Source: Diphasiastrum complanatum (Eukaryota > Streptophyta > Lycopodiopsida > Lycopodiales > Lycopodiaceae). From it: a stretch of DNA of 64,000 nucleotides. The notes below the pieces were generated by a model, which saw only the letters and a list, made by a program, of their open reading frames with translations, did not search any database and was not told the origin of the DNA. The stretch covers positions 27,452,107 through 27,516,106 of the forward strand of contig CM055094.1 in NCBI GenBank assembly GCA_029204225.1, read 5' to 3'. Shown piece after piece: positions 11,230 to 21,926 of this stretch (position 1 is its first letter; the number at the start of each line of letters is the position of its first letter). The position numbers and the translations under genes were made by a program.

Positions 11230-12463
11230 TGTAGCGCAGGCATCCCAAAGGGAGCCGGGAACCACAACTTAGCATTCCAGCCTTCAACTCTTGGCATCCA
11301 AACCCACTTGACATACAAGCAGCCAACTCGCCAACAACGATCAGACTTAACCAACTTGAAGTTCCGAAAACCAACATTGAGATCCAACCTGGCGCCATGC
11401 CAGATCGGGGGTCCCGACGTGGGTGACTTCCCTCCCAGCAAGCCGCCCGACATACATCAAACTTAACCAACTCGAAGCTTCGTTACAAACGAGTAACATC
11501 CATTCCAAGCAAGCGGTCTGACTTACATCAGACTTAACCAACTGAAAGCTTCGTTACGAGCGCTGGAAGCCAACCTGGCGCCACGCCAGACTGGACAGCC
11601 ATAAACAAGTAACATCCACCCAAGCAAGCCATCCAACTCAGCCGACAGGTTAGAGCCCGTTCCCCAAAAGCTTAACCCATTCACGTTCATGCAAGGAATA
11701 CTCAGAACCACAAGCCGCGACAGATATGGAAACAACCAGTTCCTGGACCAAATGGTCCCGACAGCATACCGCTGGCGCCACGGACCGAATGGTCCCGACG
11801 GCATACCGCTGGCATCCCGGGATACGTCCCTCAGCTATGTGCCAAGTTAAAAATTTGAAAGCGGCCTTACAACTGGCGCTTTTACCGAACACTGAAACCC
11901 AGAAGGTAATCAGAGGCAGTTTGAGTAAAATCCCACTTTATTGATAAATCTGAGAAGGTTACATTTCAAGTGTGTGACCGACCCTAGTCTCCGGGGCGCT
12001 AGCATGCCAAGGCGAGAGCCATGACAACATTCCAGCAAGGGAGGCTGAGACTTGGTTGGAGCTCGCCCTGAGTCGCAACCCGCACTCCCCTATAGTATTG
12101 GTGTGATTCGGCACCCCCTCTCATACCAAGCACTCTACCCAAGCTGGTAAAGCACGTTTTTGTCTCTCTAGGATTTTCTCTTTCTAGAAAGTCATTTTCT
12201 CTCTCTAGATTTTATTGATCCCCAGGCTTCCTTTAATCATGCCTAGATCGTGTGAGGTGATTGCACATCGATCTGAGCTCTCTGGACTTCGCTAGAACCG
12301 ATCAAAGATTTTCAGCCATAGGAACTTGGCGCCGGCTGGATTCTGGTCACAGTGGCGCCGGAAGCGGCGTTGGCGCCGTTGGCGCGGGAGCAGCAGGGGC
12401 GCTGCTGGCGCTGGGGACATAGCTGGCGCCGGAAGTAAAGCTTGTAAAGGTAGCTTTACAACA
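11230..12463 (-). repeat. E1 5' LTR (1234 bp)
   Basis: Same termini as the 3' LTR and visibly only a few percent different. On the minus strand the CTTTATTGATAAATC block holds an AATAAA-type polyadenylation signal. Confidence 0.93.
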
Positions 12464-12468
12464 CACCG

Positions 12469-12987
12469 GGACCCCTGGCGCCGGCGGGACCCAGTGTTGC
12501 CACAAAATCGTTAGTGCCGAGAGAGCGCCCGCAAATCGGGCGACGGGTTCCACTATCCCAATGCCACCCTGTCACGCGGGACCGCGGCGCTGGGCGCCGT
12601 GACCATCAGGCACCGGCGCCAAGTGTCCCGGTGCCCAGCGCCAGGTGGTCCCGGGACCACCTGCCACACGGGCGCCGGAGCGGAGGGGAGCGCGACACAG
12701 GGGCACACACACACACACATGAGAGCCTTTTGGCATTTTGAGTATATATGCACGGTAGACCGGTTCGGGAAAAATATTATGGGATAAACCCATCAATCAC
12801 GTGGCAAGCAACCGTTTAATGTCACTCGGGCAGGGCGGCAGGCAGCATCATGGGGGCACCTGGGGACACATGTCGCGTGGAGAAGTTGGTTGCGGCCAAA
12901 CTGGCCGTGCCAATAAAAGATATGAGGATTCACGAATGTGTAGAGCAATCTGCCCATTTGTTCCTTTCAGACAGTGCTCAAGCAGTG
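12469..12987. other. GC-rich flank with second tandem monomer and a 22-bp palindrome
   Basis: 12469-12605 repeats the monomer at 7237-7361. A perfect 22-bp palindrome at 12642-12663 has the core AGGTGGTCCCGGGACCACCT. A short CA run is at about 12704-12719. There is no gene. It ends at the CAGTG target site of G1. Confidence 0.7.
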
Positions 12988-13905
12988 TGTTGCGCCGGCA
13001 TCTCAAAGGGCACTGGGACTTGAGCGGTTTCCCCAACACGCGCTTAAGTCTAACATTCATCCATCATGCACTTACGTAAAAGCCAACTCAGAAACGTAAC
13101 AAGCTTAACCATTCAGACTTAAGAAAACCGGAATCCCAACCAACCCGAAAGCCAACTCAGAATCCGTCCTCAAAAGGTAACCAAAGGCAAAGACAAGCCA
13201 CACATGAAACCCAAGGCATAATGGTCGCCAAATTGACCAATTGGCATAGCGGCAAGCCCCATGTCGATGACAGGGACCCTTAGGCGCCAGCGACGCAAAA
13301 AGGTTGTAGTAAGGGTCCTTCCACTTGGACCAGTCCCAGAGGCGAAACCGAAATGGTAATCATCTCCAAGGATCAACTTTATTAGATTTGGAAGAGGTTA
13401 CATTCATACATAGACTGACCGGTCTCGGGGCCACCAACACGTGCTGGGCATTGTGCCTGGCTCGTGCTGGTAGAGGGAGCTGAGACCTGGCGACTGGATT
13501 CCTGGCGCTGGTTGAGCTGCCCAAGTTTCTGTCTGTCGGACTCCCCCTATAGTTCTGCTGTGATTCGGCGCACCCTCTCTGTTCTGAAACATAGTGCTTT
13601 CTAGTAAAGCACGCTTTTTAGGACTTAGTTTTTATTTTGCTGATTAAGCTTGGCAAGCCTGGCAGAATCAGTCTGGCTCCCGGACATGGGTCCCGAGAGC
13701 CGTCCCGGCGGCATAATCAACTTGCTTCCTGACTAGGCCATGACTCGAGCTCCAGAGCTAGCTCATGACTTGTGACTACTTGACTGGCTCACCATAGGTC
13801 GGAGGCTCAGTCCTTGACGTTCTAACTTGCTCTGGGACCTTAGGGAGCGTCACCCCTTAGAGTCTTACAGGGCACACTGGGTGCACCTGAGTCAGCTTTA
13901 CAACA
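12988..13905 (-). repeat. G1 3' LTR (918 bp)
   Basis: Begins TGTTGCGCCGGC and ends CTTTACAACA on the plus strand. The minus strand carries AATAAA (plus CTTTATTAGATTTGG near 13377). The termini TGTTGTAAAGCT are shared with family E. Confidence 0.93.
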
Positions 13906-14148
13906 TCCTCCCCTCGTTTGAAAAAGCTGATGTCCTCATCAGGGCCAAACTAGACCTAGGACGTATGGCACGGGCTCAATTCACCGGCCTTAACAACTTT
14001 GAATTAAACAGATATATTTGCAGTAGCACAGGAAAAGTGTAGATAAAGTTCACTTACGTAAAACCTGTGTAAAGCTGCAAGTGATTTATCGACAAACTTA
14101 AGAAAGATACTTGGAAGTTCCTTGAACTTCAGAATTGGCCATGAGTGT

Positions 14149-14874
14149 TTATGCAGGAGGCATGCCGCCAGGTAGTGCTTTGTGTGCCGATTTGGGAGAA
14201 CGGCTATTGCGTTGATTCTTCTGCAGATAATCTGCAAGTACTTCAGGGGCTCCCTCCTTAAGTTTGTCTTCGTACTCCCAAGAAGCCTCAATGAGTGGAG
14301 CCCGTAGCCACTTCACTAGATATTCACGTTGCACGCCAGTTCGCTCTCTATGTGTCAATATTTGTTCTGGTACACTGCCTCTTTGTATCATCAAGTGTCG
14401 TTGGTGGGTGACGGAGTTCGTGTTGCCGATCAAATAGCTCTCATCTGGTTTGTATCGTTTGAGTAATGAGATATGAAACACAATGTGCATATCCAAGCTG
14501 GATGGCAGCGCCAATCGGTAAGCCACTGTGTTGATCTTCTTGGTGACATAATATGGTCCCGCATAAGGTCGAACGAACTTATGAGAGAAACCTTTTGGTA
14601 ACGCAATGTTCTTTGTGTTCAGCCACACTTGATCACCTTCCTCAAATTCCAGTTCTCGTCGATGTGGGTTTACGTCAACTGCCATACTTCTTTGGGACTG
14701 CTCTAAAAATGACTTCACCTCTGTCAACTTTGTGTGCCACTCATTGATGAATTCCTCCACACCTGTAAGAAAAGAGCTTGGAACAATCGGTAGCCGACCA
14801 TTGCCTATCTCGAAGGGTGCTCGTCCAGTAGATCTGTTCACTTGGTTGTTATGTGCAAACTCGAGAATATCCAA
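14149..14874 (-). pseudogene. G1 integrase C-terminus with chromodomain
   Basis: This frame of 241 codons continues the integrase after a frameshift. Residues 1-20 are the end of the catalytic core ([19 protein letters not shown]). Residues 78-140 form the SH3-like GPY/F-type region (FEEGDQVWL, RPYAGPYYV, FHISLLKRY). Residues about 168-218 are a chromodomain (REYLVKWLRAPLIEASWEYE). In chromoviruses this domain steers integration to particular chromatin. The chromodomain itself looks intact. The first Met is internal to the protein and is not a true start. Confidence 0.85.
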
Positions 14875-16717
14875 GTAGTTGACCCAATCGGATTGGTCCC
14901 AAGCAACATAATTTCGTAAATATTTTCAATCTGTCGATTGACTCGTTCAATCCAGTTCCCACGAGGTGAAACAGACAAGTCCAAAACTTTCCGACGAACT
15001 TGGTGTCTCGGTCAGAAATAATCGTTCTAGGTAGGCCATGGTATTTGAAGACACATTTGAAAAGTAACCTTGCCACTTCTTCAGCTGTCACTGAACTTTT
15101 AGTTGGTACCAGGTGAACTTGCTTTGAAAAGTGGTCAACCACCACATAAACTGAGTCGAAGCCTTGGCACCGTGGTAGTTGAACAATAAAATACATGCTC
15201 ACCGAATCCCATGGATATGCTGGTACCGGTAATGGTTGGAGTAGTCCGGCTGGAGCTAGCGGTTCCACCTTCACTTGTTGATATGTCAGGCATGTTTGCA
15301 CATAGGATTCAACGTCTGCCCACATACCTGGCCAATAGAAGCCTCTTTTGAGAAGTTCATGCATGCGATTCACCCCTGGATGTCCGGCGGCTAGTACGTC
15401 ATGATGTTCTCGCAAGACTTTCTTCCTCAGGTTGATGTTGTCTGGGACATATATTTTGCGTTGTTTATAAACAACCATTTGATCTTTCCAAGTGAAATGT
15501 TTATGAGGCTTTCCCAGCTGGAATTCGATCATTAAGTCCTTCGCTAACGCATCTGCACCATAATTCTCTTTGATCTCTTGGAGTAGGCCAGTCACCTGAG
15601 TTGTCACCGTTGCCATCAAGTGTTCCTGTCTACTTAGTGCGTCTGCCACCACGTTCTTTCCCGCCGTGTGTACAATATCTATATTGAATTTTGAGAGAAA
15701 GTTTTGCCATCGCATTTGCTTTGGTGTGAGCATATCTTGGGATGAGAAGTACTTGAGTGATACATGATCAGTGAACGCCTTAAAGGGTTTTCCTGCCACA
15801 TAATGTCTCCAATGCTCCATTGCTTGAACTACTGCGACCATTTCTTTTTCATGAGTTGGCCATCGTCGCTCTACATCACTCAATTTCTTTGAAAAATATG
15901 CAACAGGTTTTCCATCTTGCATCAGCACGGCCCCAATAGCAAAGTTCGACGCGTCTGTATATATTTCGAAAGGTTTGCTAAAGTCCGGTATCATCTTCAG
16001 ATGAGTCTTGGTCTGCTCCAACAATGGTGCCACAATTTTGCTAAATGCCTCAATGAATCTCCTGTAAAAGTTACATAAGCCCACAAAGGATTTGATGTCG
16101 TGAACAGTTTTAGGAGCCAGCCAATCCAAGATAGTCTTGATCTTCTTAGGATCCATCCGAATTCGTCCGTAGCCTATAACATGTCCAAGGAAGTCAACTT
16201 CCTCTACCACAAATTCACATTTTTCTCTTTTCACGAATAAGATGTTCTTCCTCAGTCGTTGGAGGACCGTCCTTAAATGTTTAATGTGATCTTTGAGGCT
16301 ACGACTAAACGCCAAGATGTCGTCGATGTACACAATGACAAATTCATCTAAGCAGTCTTGAAAAATGTTATTCATCAACGTGCAAAAAGTGGCTGGTGCG
16401 TTTGTTAGACCAAACGGCATCACCCTGAATTCGTGGCTCCCATACCGTGTTCGAAAAGCCATTTTGTGGTCATCACCTTTAGCTATTCGAATTTGGTGAT
16501 ATCCAGATCTGAGATCTATTTGGCTACAATATCTGGCATGTTTGAGCTGGTCGAACAGGTCATCAATTCTAGGCATGGGATACTTGTTCTTGATGGTACC
16601 TTTGTTGAGCATGCGGTAATCCACACACATCCGCAGTGTCTTGTCCGCCTTTTTCACGAATAACACTGGGGCTCCAAAAGGCAAAGCATTGGGTCTAATG
16701 AATCCTTTGTCTATCAA
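14849..16717 (-). pseudogene. G1 pol: RT, RNase H and integrase core
   Basis: 622 codons. RT has [10 protein letters not shown] at 66-75, [12 protein letters not shown] near 100-111 and the catalytic YIDD at 130-133. RNase H has YTDAS (D255), FTDH (D317) and ADALSR (D359), so both polymerase and RNase H centres look intact. The integrase zinc module has lost its last Cys (CLTYQQ, Y479). The first catalytic Asp of the core is Tyr (SVSMYFI, Y509). The second (ISDRD, D569) remains. The third lies in a segment removed by a deletion plus frameshift after LFHLVG (about 586). A TGA at 16730-16732 separates this frame from the upstream RT start. Confidence 0.9.
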
Positions 16718-17503
16718 TTCACCAAGTTGTCATTTCAGTTCCACCAACTCTTCTTGGGACATCCTATAGAGTGAAGTTGGTTTTGTTCCTGGTACCAACT
16801 CAATCTTATGGTCCACTGGTCTTCGAGGAGGTAACTTAGCTGGGAGTTCTTCCGGAAACACATCGCTAAATTCCTCTAGCAAATCTGCCACCTCCTTTGG
16901 CAAGTTTTTCTATTGTGCGTTTTTTCCTTTTGGAACCTCTCTGCAGATACAAAGAAAGCACTTTGACCTTTTCCCTTTCGCCATGCTTTTAATCACAGAT
17001 GCAGCAACCAGATTTTGTTCAATATCGGTGCCCTTAGCGTTTCCTCCAGGCAGAGCTTTTGTCATACAGATCTGTCCCTTGTAATCCAAGAGAACCAAGT
17101 TTGAGCTCCTACCCAAAACTGCAATACAATGCTCATTTAGCCAGGGAAGGCCCAAAATTACATCGAAGGCATCCATCTCTAAAATCAAAAAGCTAAGTTT
17201 AGCCTTCCATCTCCCAATTTGCATCGGGATGTTCAATGTTGCTTTGTCTACGTCCAGTGCTCCCTTTGATGTTTCTACCTTGAGCGTTGATGTTACATTT
17301 CTGGTCGGCAAGCTGAACTGCTCCACTACGCTCCTTGAAATATAGTTATGTGAAGCTCCGGAGTCGATCATAAAATCTGACTTCCTCCCCGCGATCTTTC
17401 CAGATAGGAATAATAATCTTGAACCAATCTTGGGGGTTTCCCCATGGAAGCTCCTTTCCATACTTGTATGTCGTCCACCCCCAAATGTAAACTCCTCCTT
17501 CAA
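16718..17503 (-). pseudogene. G1 protease and RT N-terminal linker
   Basis: The 197-codon frame (16910-17503) holds a retropepsin-like aspartic protease: FMIDSGASHNYIS with an intact DSG, and the second conserved element DAFDVILGLPWLN. It stops at TAG (16907-16909). The same frame then continues with LLEEFSDVFPEELP and PVDHKIELVPGTKP, the usual linker into RT, to the TGA at 16730-16732. Protease and RT are thus one frame broken by two nonsense codons. Nothing upstream resembles gag. Confidence 0.85.
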
Positions 17504-17639
17504 CTCCCAACTAGATCAGATCACCTGGAAGAAGTTAAGCAACCAGGGGTTATTCAGGTCCAAACAAGCACACCACAAACGAACATACCAACCAAAGCAA
17601 ACACAGAGGATCCCTCTCAAGCCACATTCCCCTTGAGAC

Positions 17640-18184
17640 CAGACGTAGGACCTTTGCCTAGCCGCGCCCACTCAGATCTATCACAGAATTAGCCCACGGG
17701 GAAACATCCATCCAACCATCCATGCTTTCACCATTAAGCAGCACATTGCCTCAGTCATGCCTCACCACTTTTTGGTCGATAGCCTTTATAACTAAACGAT
17801 CGGCAGCTATCCCGCACCGGCAGCTAACCACTCGTGCTTTACACCCGAATTCGAACAGCATCTCTGTATCAATGGTTAACCCGTACAATTCAAATATGTC
17901 ACCGCGCACCCCACAAGGCACAGACCATGCTTTCACCAACCTAATGGCAGCACATTACCTCATCTGTCCTACGTCCAGACGACGCCAGGCCCGAACCGCG
18001 GGAACTGACCGTGCTTACACCTCAAGGGCAGCACCTTGCCTCATCAAGTCCCCCGTTCTACCGAACACCCCGACCGTGGACGCACCCGTGCTTACACTGT
18101 GGGCAGCACCTTGCGCAACGGTTGTCCTGACAAATCCCAAAACGTGGCCATCCCTGTGAGACTTGCGTAGCTGACCGGTTAGTC
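17640..18184 (-). promoter_or_regulatory. G1 leader with hairpin array, shared with family E
   Basis: Five GTGCTT...AGCAC units (plus strand) occur between 17720 and 18115, and TTGGTCGATAGCC with GCTAACCACTCGTGC blocks match E1, E2 and E3 almost base for base. This is the only long interior match between G and E. Confidence 0.65.
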
Positions 18185-18199
18185 GGCTCTAATACCACA

Positions 18200-19117
18200 T
18201 GTTGCGCCAGCACCTCAAAGGGCACTGGGACTTGAGCAATTTTCCCAACACGCAATTAAGTCTAACATTCATCCATCATGCACTTACGTAAAAGCCAACT
18301 TAGAAACGTAACAAGCTTAACCATTCAGACTTAAGAAAACTGGAATCCCAACCAACCCGAAAGCCAACTCAGAATCCGTCCCCAAAAGGTAAACAAAGGC
18401 AAAGACAAGCCATACATGAAACCCAAGGCAGAGTGGTCGCCAAACTGACCAATTGGCATAGCGGCAAGCCACACGTCGATGACGGGGACCCTTAGGCACC
18501 GGCGACGCAAAAAGGTTGTAGTAAGGGTCCTTCCACTTGGACCAGTCCCGGAGGCGAAACCGAAATGGTAATCATCCCTAAGGATCAACTTTATTAGATT
18601 TGGAAGAGTTTACATTCATACATAGACTGACCGGTCTCGAGGCCACCAACACGTGCTGGGCATTGTGCCTGGCTCGTGCTGGTAGAGGGAGCTGAGACCT
18701 GGCGACTGGATTCCTGGCGCTGGTTGAGCTGCCCAAGTTTCTGTCTGTCGGACTCCCCCTATAGTTCTGCTGTGATTCGGCACACCCTCTCTGTTCTGAA
18801 ACATAGTGCTTTCTAGTAAAGCACGCTTTTTAGGACTTAGTTTTTATTTTGCTGATTAAGCCTGGCAAGCCTGGCAGAATCAGTCTGGCTCCCGGACATG
18901 GGTCCCGAGAGCCGTCCCGGCGGCATAATCAACTTGCTTCCTGACTAGGCCATGACTCGAGCTCCAGAGCTAGCTCATGACTTGTGACTACTTGACTGGC
19001 TCACCATAGGTCGGAGGCTCAGTCCTTGACGTTCTAACTTGCTCTGGGACCTTTGGGAGCGTCACTCCTTAGAGTCTTACAGGGCACACTGGGTGCACCT
19101 GAGTCAGCTTTACAACA
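18200..19117 (-). repeat. G1 5' LTR (918 bp)
   Basis: Same length as the 3' LTR and near-identical to it, which indicates a relatively recent insertion. Confidence 0.93.
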
Positions 19118-19122
19118 CAGTG

Positions 19123-20685
19123 TTGGGGAAAACTTTTTGAGGTTTCCTCCAAAAACCGATATGTCAAAAAGTTCTTCAACCTCTATTGACTGACAAGCTC
19201 TTAATTGTCGATTTTTTTTTATAAAACTCAAGATTTATGACATAAAAAATCCTGTACAATTTTTGCCTGCCAGTTTTTGGAAAAAGATGTCGGTTCCATT
19301 CTTGAACTATGCCGGCTTTCCCGAACACTGCTCAAGCACTGCTCAATGCTCAACTTCTCAAGCTCTCTTTTTCCTGCAGGATGGTTGGTTGGTTTCTTGC
19401 AATTCTTTAGTTCAGCCAATGTTTTTGTTTTTAGCCTCCAAGTTCCTAAAATTTTCAAGAGCAGTCTACAACCCTCACTAAGAAACAACATACTTTGAAA
19501 TTAATAGAGTAATGCTACTTATTGCAGCACATATAAGTAGGTTTTTGAGAGGTAATATAAAAGATTAGTTCAATGAATTATTTTTGGATCAAGGAGATGA
19601 GTCTCGTGCTTAGATTTTTAGTTGATTTTCAAAGCGTACCATGTGGCAACATCAGATTGGTCAAAAAAAAGTCCAACTATCCAGTATGCAGTGGAAGGTG
19701 CCTGGGCACATGCCATTCTGCCTGGTTCAGCTTTTTAAATAAAATTTAGGTTCAGCCTCCCCCAAAAAATTCTGGAAATCTTTATCGGACAAGTGCCTGG
19801 TTCCTTCCACTGTAAATGAAGATGCAAATGATGCAAATGCTACAGCAACAGGCTTTGAGAACACTTGCAACAATACTAGCTGTCACATAAGAATGGAACA
19901 CACACAACTTCTACACCAGTAGCTTTCCCTCACACACATGTTCCTTTCACACAAGGTGCCCAATTGCTGCACCTCCTTTTATTCTAGTTGCCTCATCTAA
20001 AGCCTAAGTTCCTTGTCACTACCTAATGATAATTCCTAAGATCAAGTTTGTTTACAACAACACTCCTCCATCAACCTGAATCCTTGATCATCGTAGGTTC
20101 ATCTAGCACCCCCTTGCTAACCATAAACAAATCACAAGCATACCACAACACTCCATAGCATACTCAAGATCCAAACCCTAATTATGTCTCATACCATAAG
20201 CAAGATCCAAACCTCAAGCATACTACCACAAGAAAGCACTCGACACACTAGTAGCAACACTAGAGCATAAGCAAAGCAAACAAGAGAGATCTCCCCCTCC
20301 CAATGGGCACCCTACTACCCTCATATAGATGGCCCATGGACCCCTCCAATGCACTAAGGAGTTCCATGCTCATCCAATGAGAGAGAGAGAAGCCTAGGGG
20401 AGTTAAAGAATCTCCAAGAGCCTCCATAGGCTTATGCAATGTCAAGAGACTCCTTTCATAACCTATGACTCTTTGATTGCCTTTCTTGTGGGAGTTGGGA
20501 ACTCAATGGACACTTTAGAAGGCTCCCTCCTACTAGGTCCCATTGCCCAAGTTGTGCATGTATACTCTGGTCCTAGAGCAATAAAGTGATATGGTTCAAG
20601 GTTGAGGCCCAAGGTTTAAAAAAAGGTCATTAAATGACTTTCTAACACTTCTCTAGGTTCCATACCTCCATCCAAGGCATAGACA
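19123..20685. other. Unidentified sequence, right half probably LTR-like
   Basis: 19123-20000 has no recognisable gene. About 20050-20685 appears to continue, across E3, into 30514-30685. The minus-strand start TGTTGGGGGCTAAATGGC is at 30685, and repeated CCTTGGAT and GGTATGGA motifs occur on both sides. I could not fix the far end or a target duplication. Confidence 0.4.
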
Positions 20686-20690
20686 CCTAC

Positions 20691-21926
20691 TGTAGCGCAG
20701 GCATCCCAAAGGGAGCCGGGAACCACGACTTAGCTTCCCAGCCTTCAACTCTTGCCATCCAAACCCACTTGACATACAAGCAGCCAACTCGTCAACAACG
20801 ATCAGACTTAACTGACTTGAAGTTCCGAAAACCAACATTGAGATCCAACCTGGCGCCATGCCAGATCGGGGGTCCCTATGTGAGTGACTTCCCTCCAAGC
20901 AAGCCGCCCGACATACATCAAACTTAACCAACTCGAAGCTTCGTTACAAACGAGTAACATCCATTCCAAGCAAGCGGTCCGACTTACATCAGACTTAATC
21001 AACTGAAAGCTTCGTCACGAGCGCTGGAAGCCAACCTGGCGCCACGCCAGACTGGACAGCCATAAACAGGTAACATCCACCCAAGCAAGCCATCCAACTC
21101 AGCCGACAGGTTAGAGCCCGTTCCCCAAGAGCTTAACCCATTCACGTTCATGCAAGGAACACTCAGAACCACAAGCCGCGACAGATATGGAAACAACCAG
21201 TTCCTGGACCAAATGGTCCCGACAGCATACCGCTGGCGCCACGGACCGAATGGTCCCGACGGCATACCGCTGGCGTCCCGGGATACGACCCTCAGCTATG
21301 TGCCAAGTTAAAAATTTTGAAAGCGGCCTTACAACTGGCGCTTTTACCGAACACTGAAACCCAGAAGATAATCAGAGTCAGTTTGAGTAAAATCCCACTT
21401 TATTGATAAATCTGAGAAGGTTACATTTCAAGTGTGTGACCGACCCTAGTCTCCGGGGCGCTAGCATGCCAAGGCGAGAGCCATGACAACATTCCAGCAA
21501 GGGAGGCTGAGACTTGGTTGGAGCTCGCCCTGAGTCGCAACCCGCACTCCCCTATAGTATTGGTGTGATTCGGCACCCCCCCTCATACCAAGCACTCTAC
21601 CCAAGCTGGTAAAGCACATTTTTCTCTCTCTAGGATTTTCTCTTTCTAGAAAGTCATTTTCTCTCTCTAGATTTTATTGATCTCCAGGCTTCCTTTAATC
21701 ATGCCTAGATCGTGTGAGGTGATTGCACATCGATCTGAGCTCTCTGGACTTCGCTAGAACCGATCAAAGATTTTCAGACATAGAAACTTGGCGCCGGCTG
21801 GATTCTGGTCACAGTGGCGCCGGGAGCGGCTCCGGCGCCTTTGGCTCCGGGAGCAGGAGGAGCGCTGCTGGCGCCGGGGACATAGCTGGCGCCGGAAGTA
21901 AAGCTTGTAAAGGTAGCTTTACAACA
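20691..21926 (-). repeat. E3 3' LTR (1236 bp)
   Basis: Standard family E termini TGTAGCGCAGG and TTTACAACA on the plus strand, followed at once by the polypurine tract complement TCCACCCCACCTTT. Confidence 0.93.

Larger units (their letters stand above)
7362..12463 (-). mobile_element. E1: non-autonomous LTR retrotransposon, family E
   Basis: LTRs lie at 7362-8640 (3') and 11230-12463 (5') for a minus-strand element. The priming site TGGTATCAGAGCC (initiator-Met tRNA) is at 11215-11227. The polypurine tract AAAGGTGGGGTGGA is at 8641-8654. The target duplication CACCG is exact at 7357-7361 and 12464-12468. The 2.59-kb interior holds no gag, protease, RT or integrase motif on either strand, so the element cannot move alone. 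Its leader (10667-11214) is shared with the chromovirus G1/G2. A 250-bp tandem duplication lies in the interior at about 9976-10475. Confidence 0.93.
12988..19117 (-). mobile_element. G1: Ty3/Gypsy chromovirus lacking gag
   Basis: Both LTRs are 918 bp (12988-13905 and 18200-19117). The exact target duplication CAGTG is at 12983-12987 and 19118-19122. The priming site, rc GGCTCTAATACCA, is at 18185-18197 (one mismatch from the initiator-Met complement). The polypurine tract, rc TCCTCCCCTCGTTT, is at 13906-13919. The interior runs leader, protease, RT, RNase H, integrase, chromodomain, all minus strand. No gag or zinc knuckle is present between leader and protease. Two in-frame stops, one deletion/frameshift and several lost catalytic residues make it defective. 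Confidence 0.93.

Noticed and set aside
12326-12796. Several Ala/Arg/Pro-rich frames
   Set aside because: They follow from GGCGCC-rich DNA at the E1 end and its flank; biased composition only.
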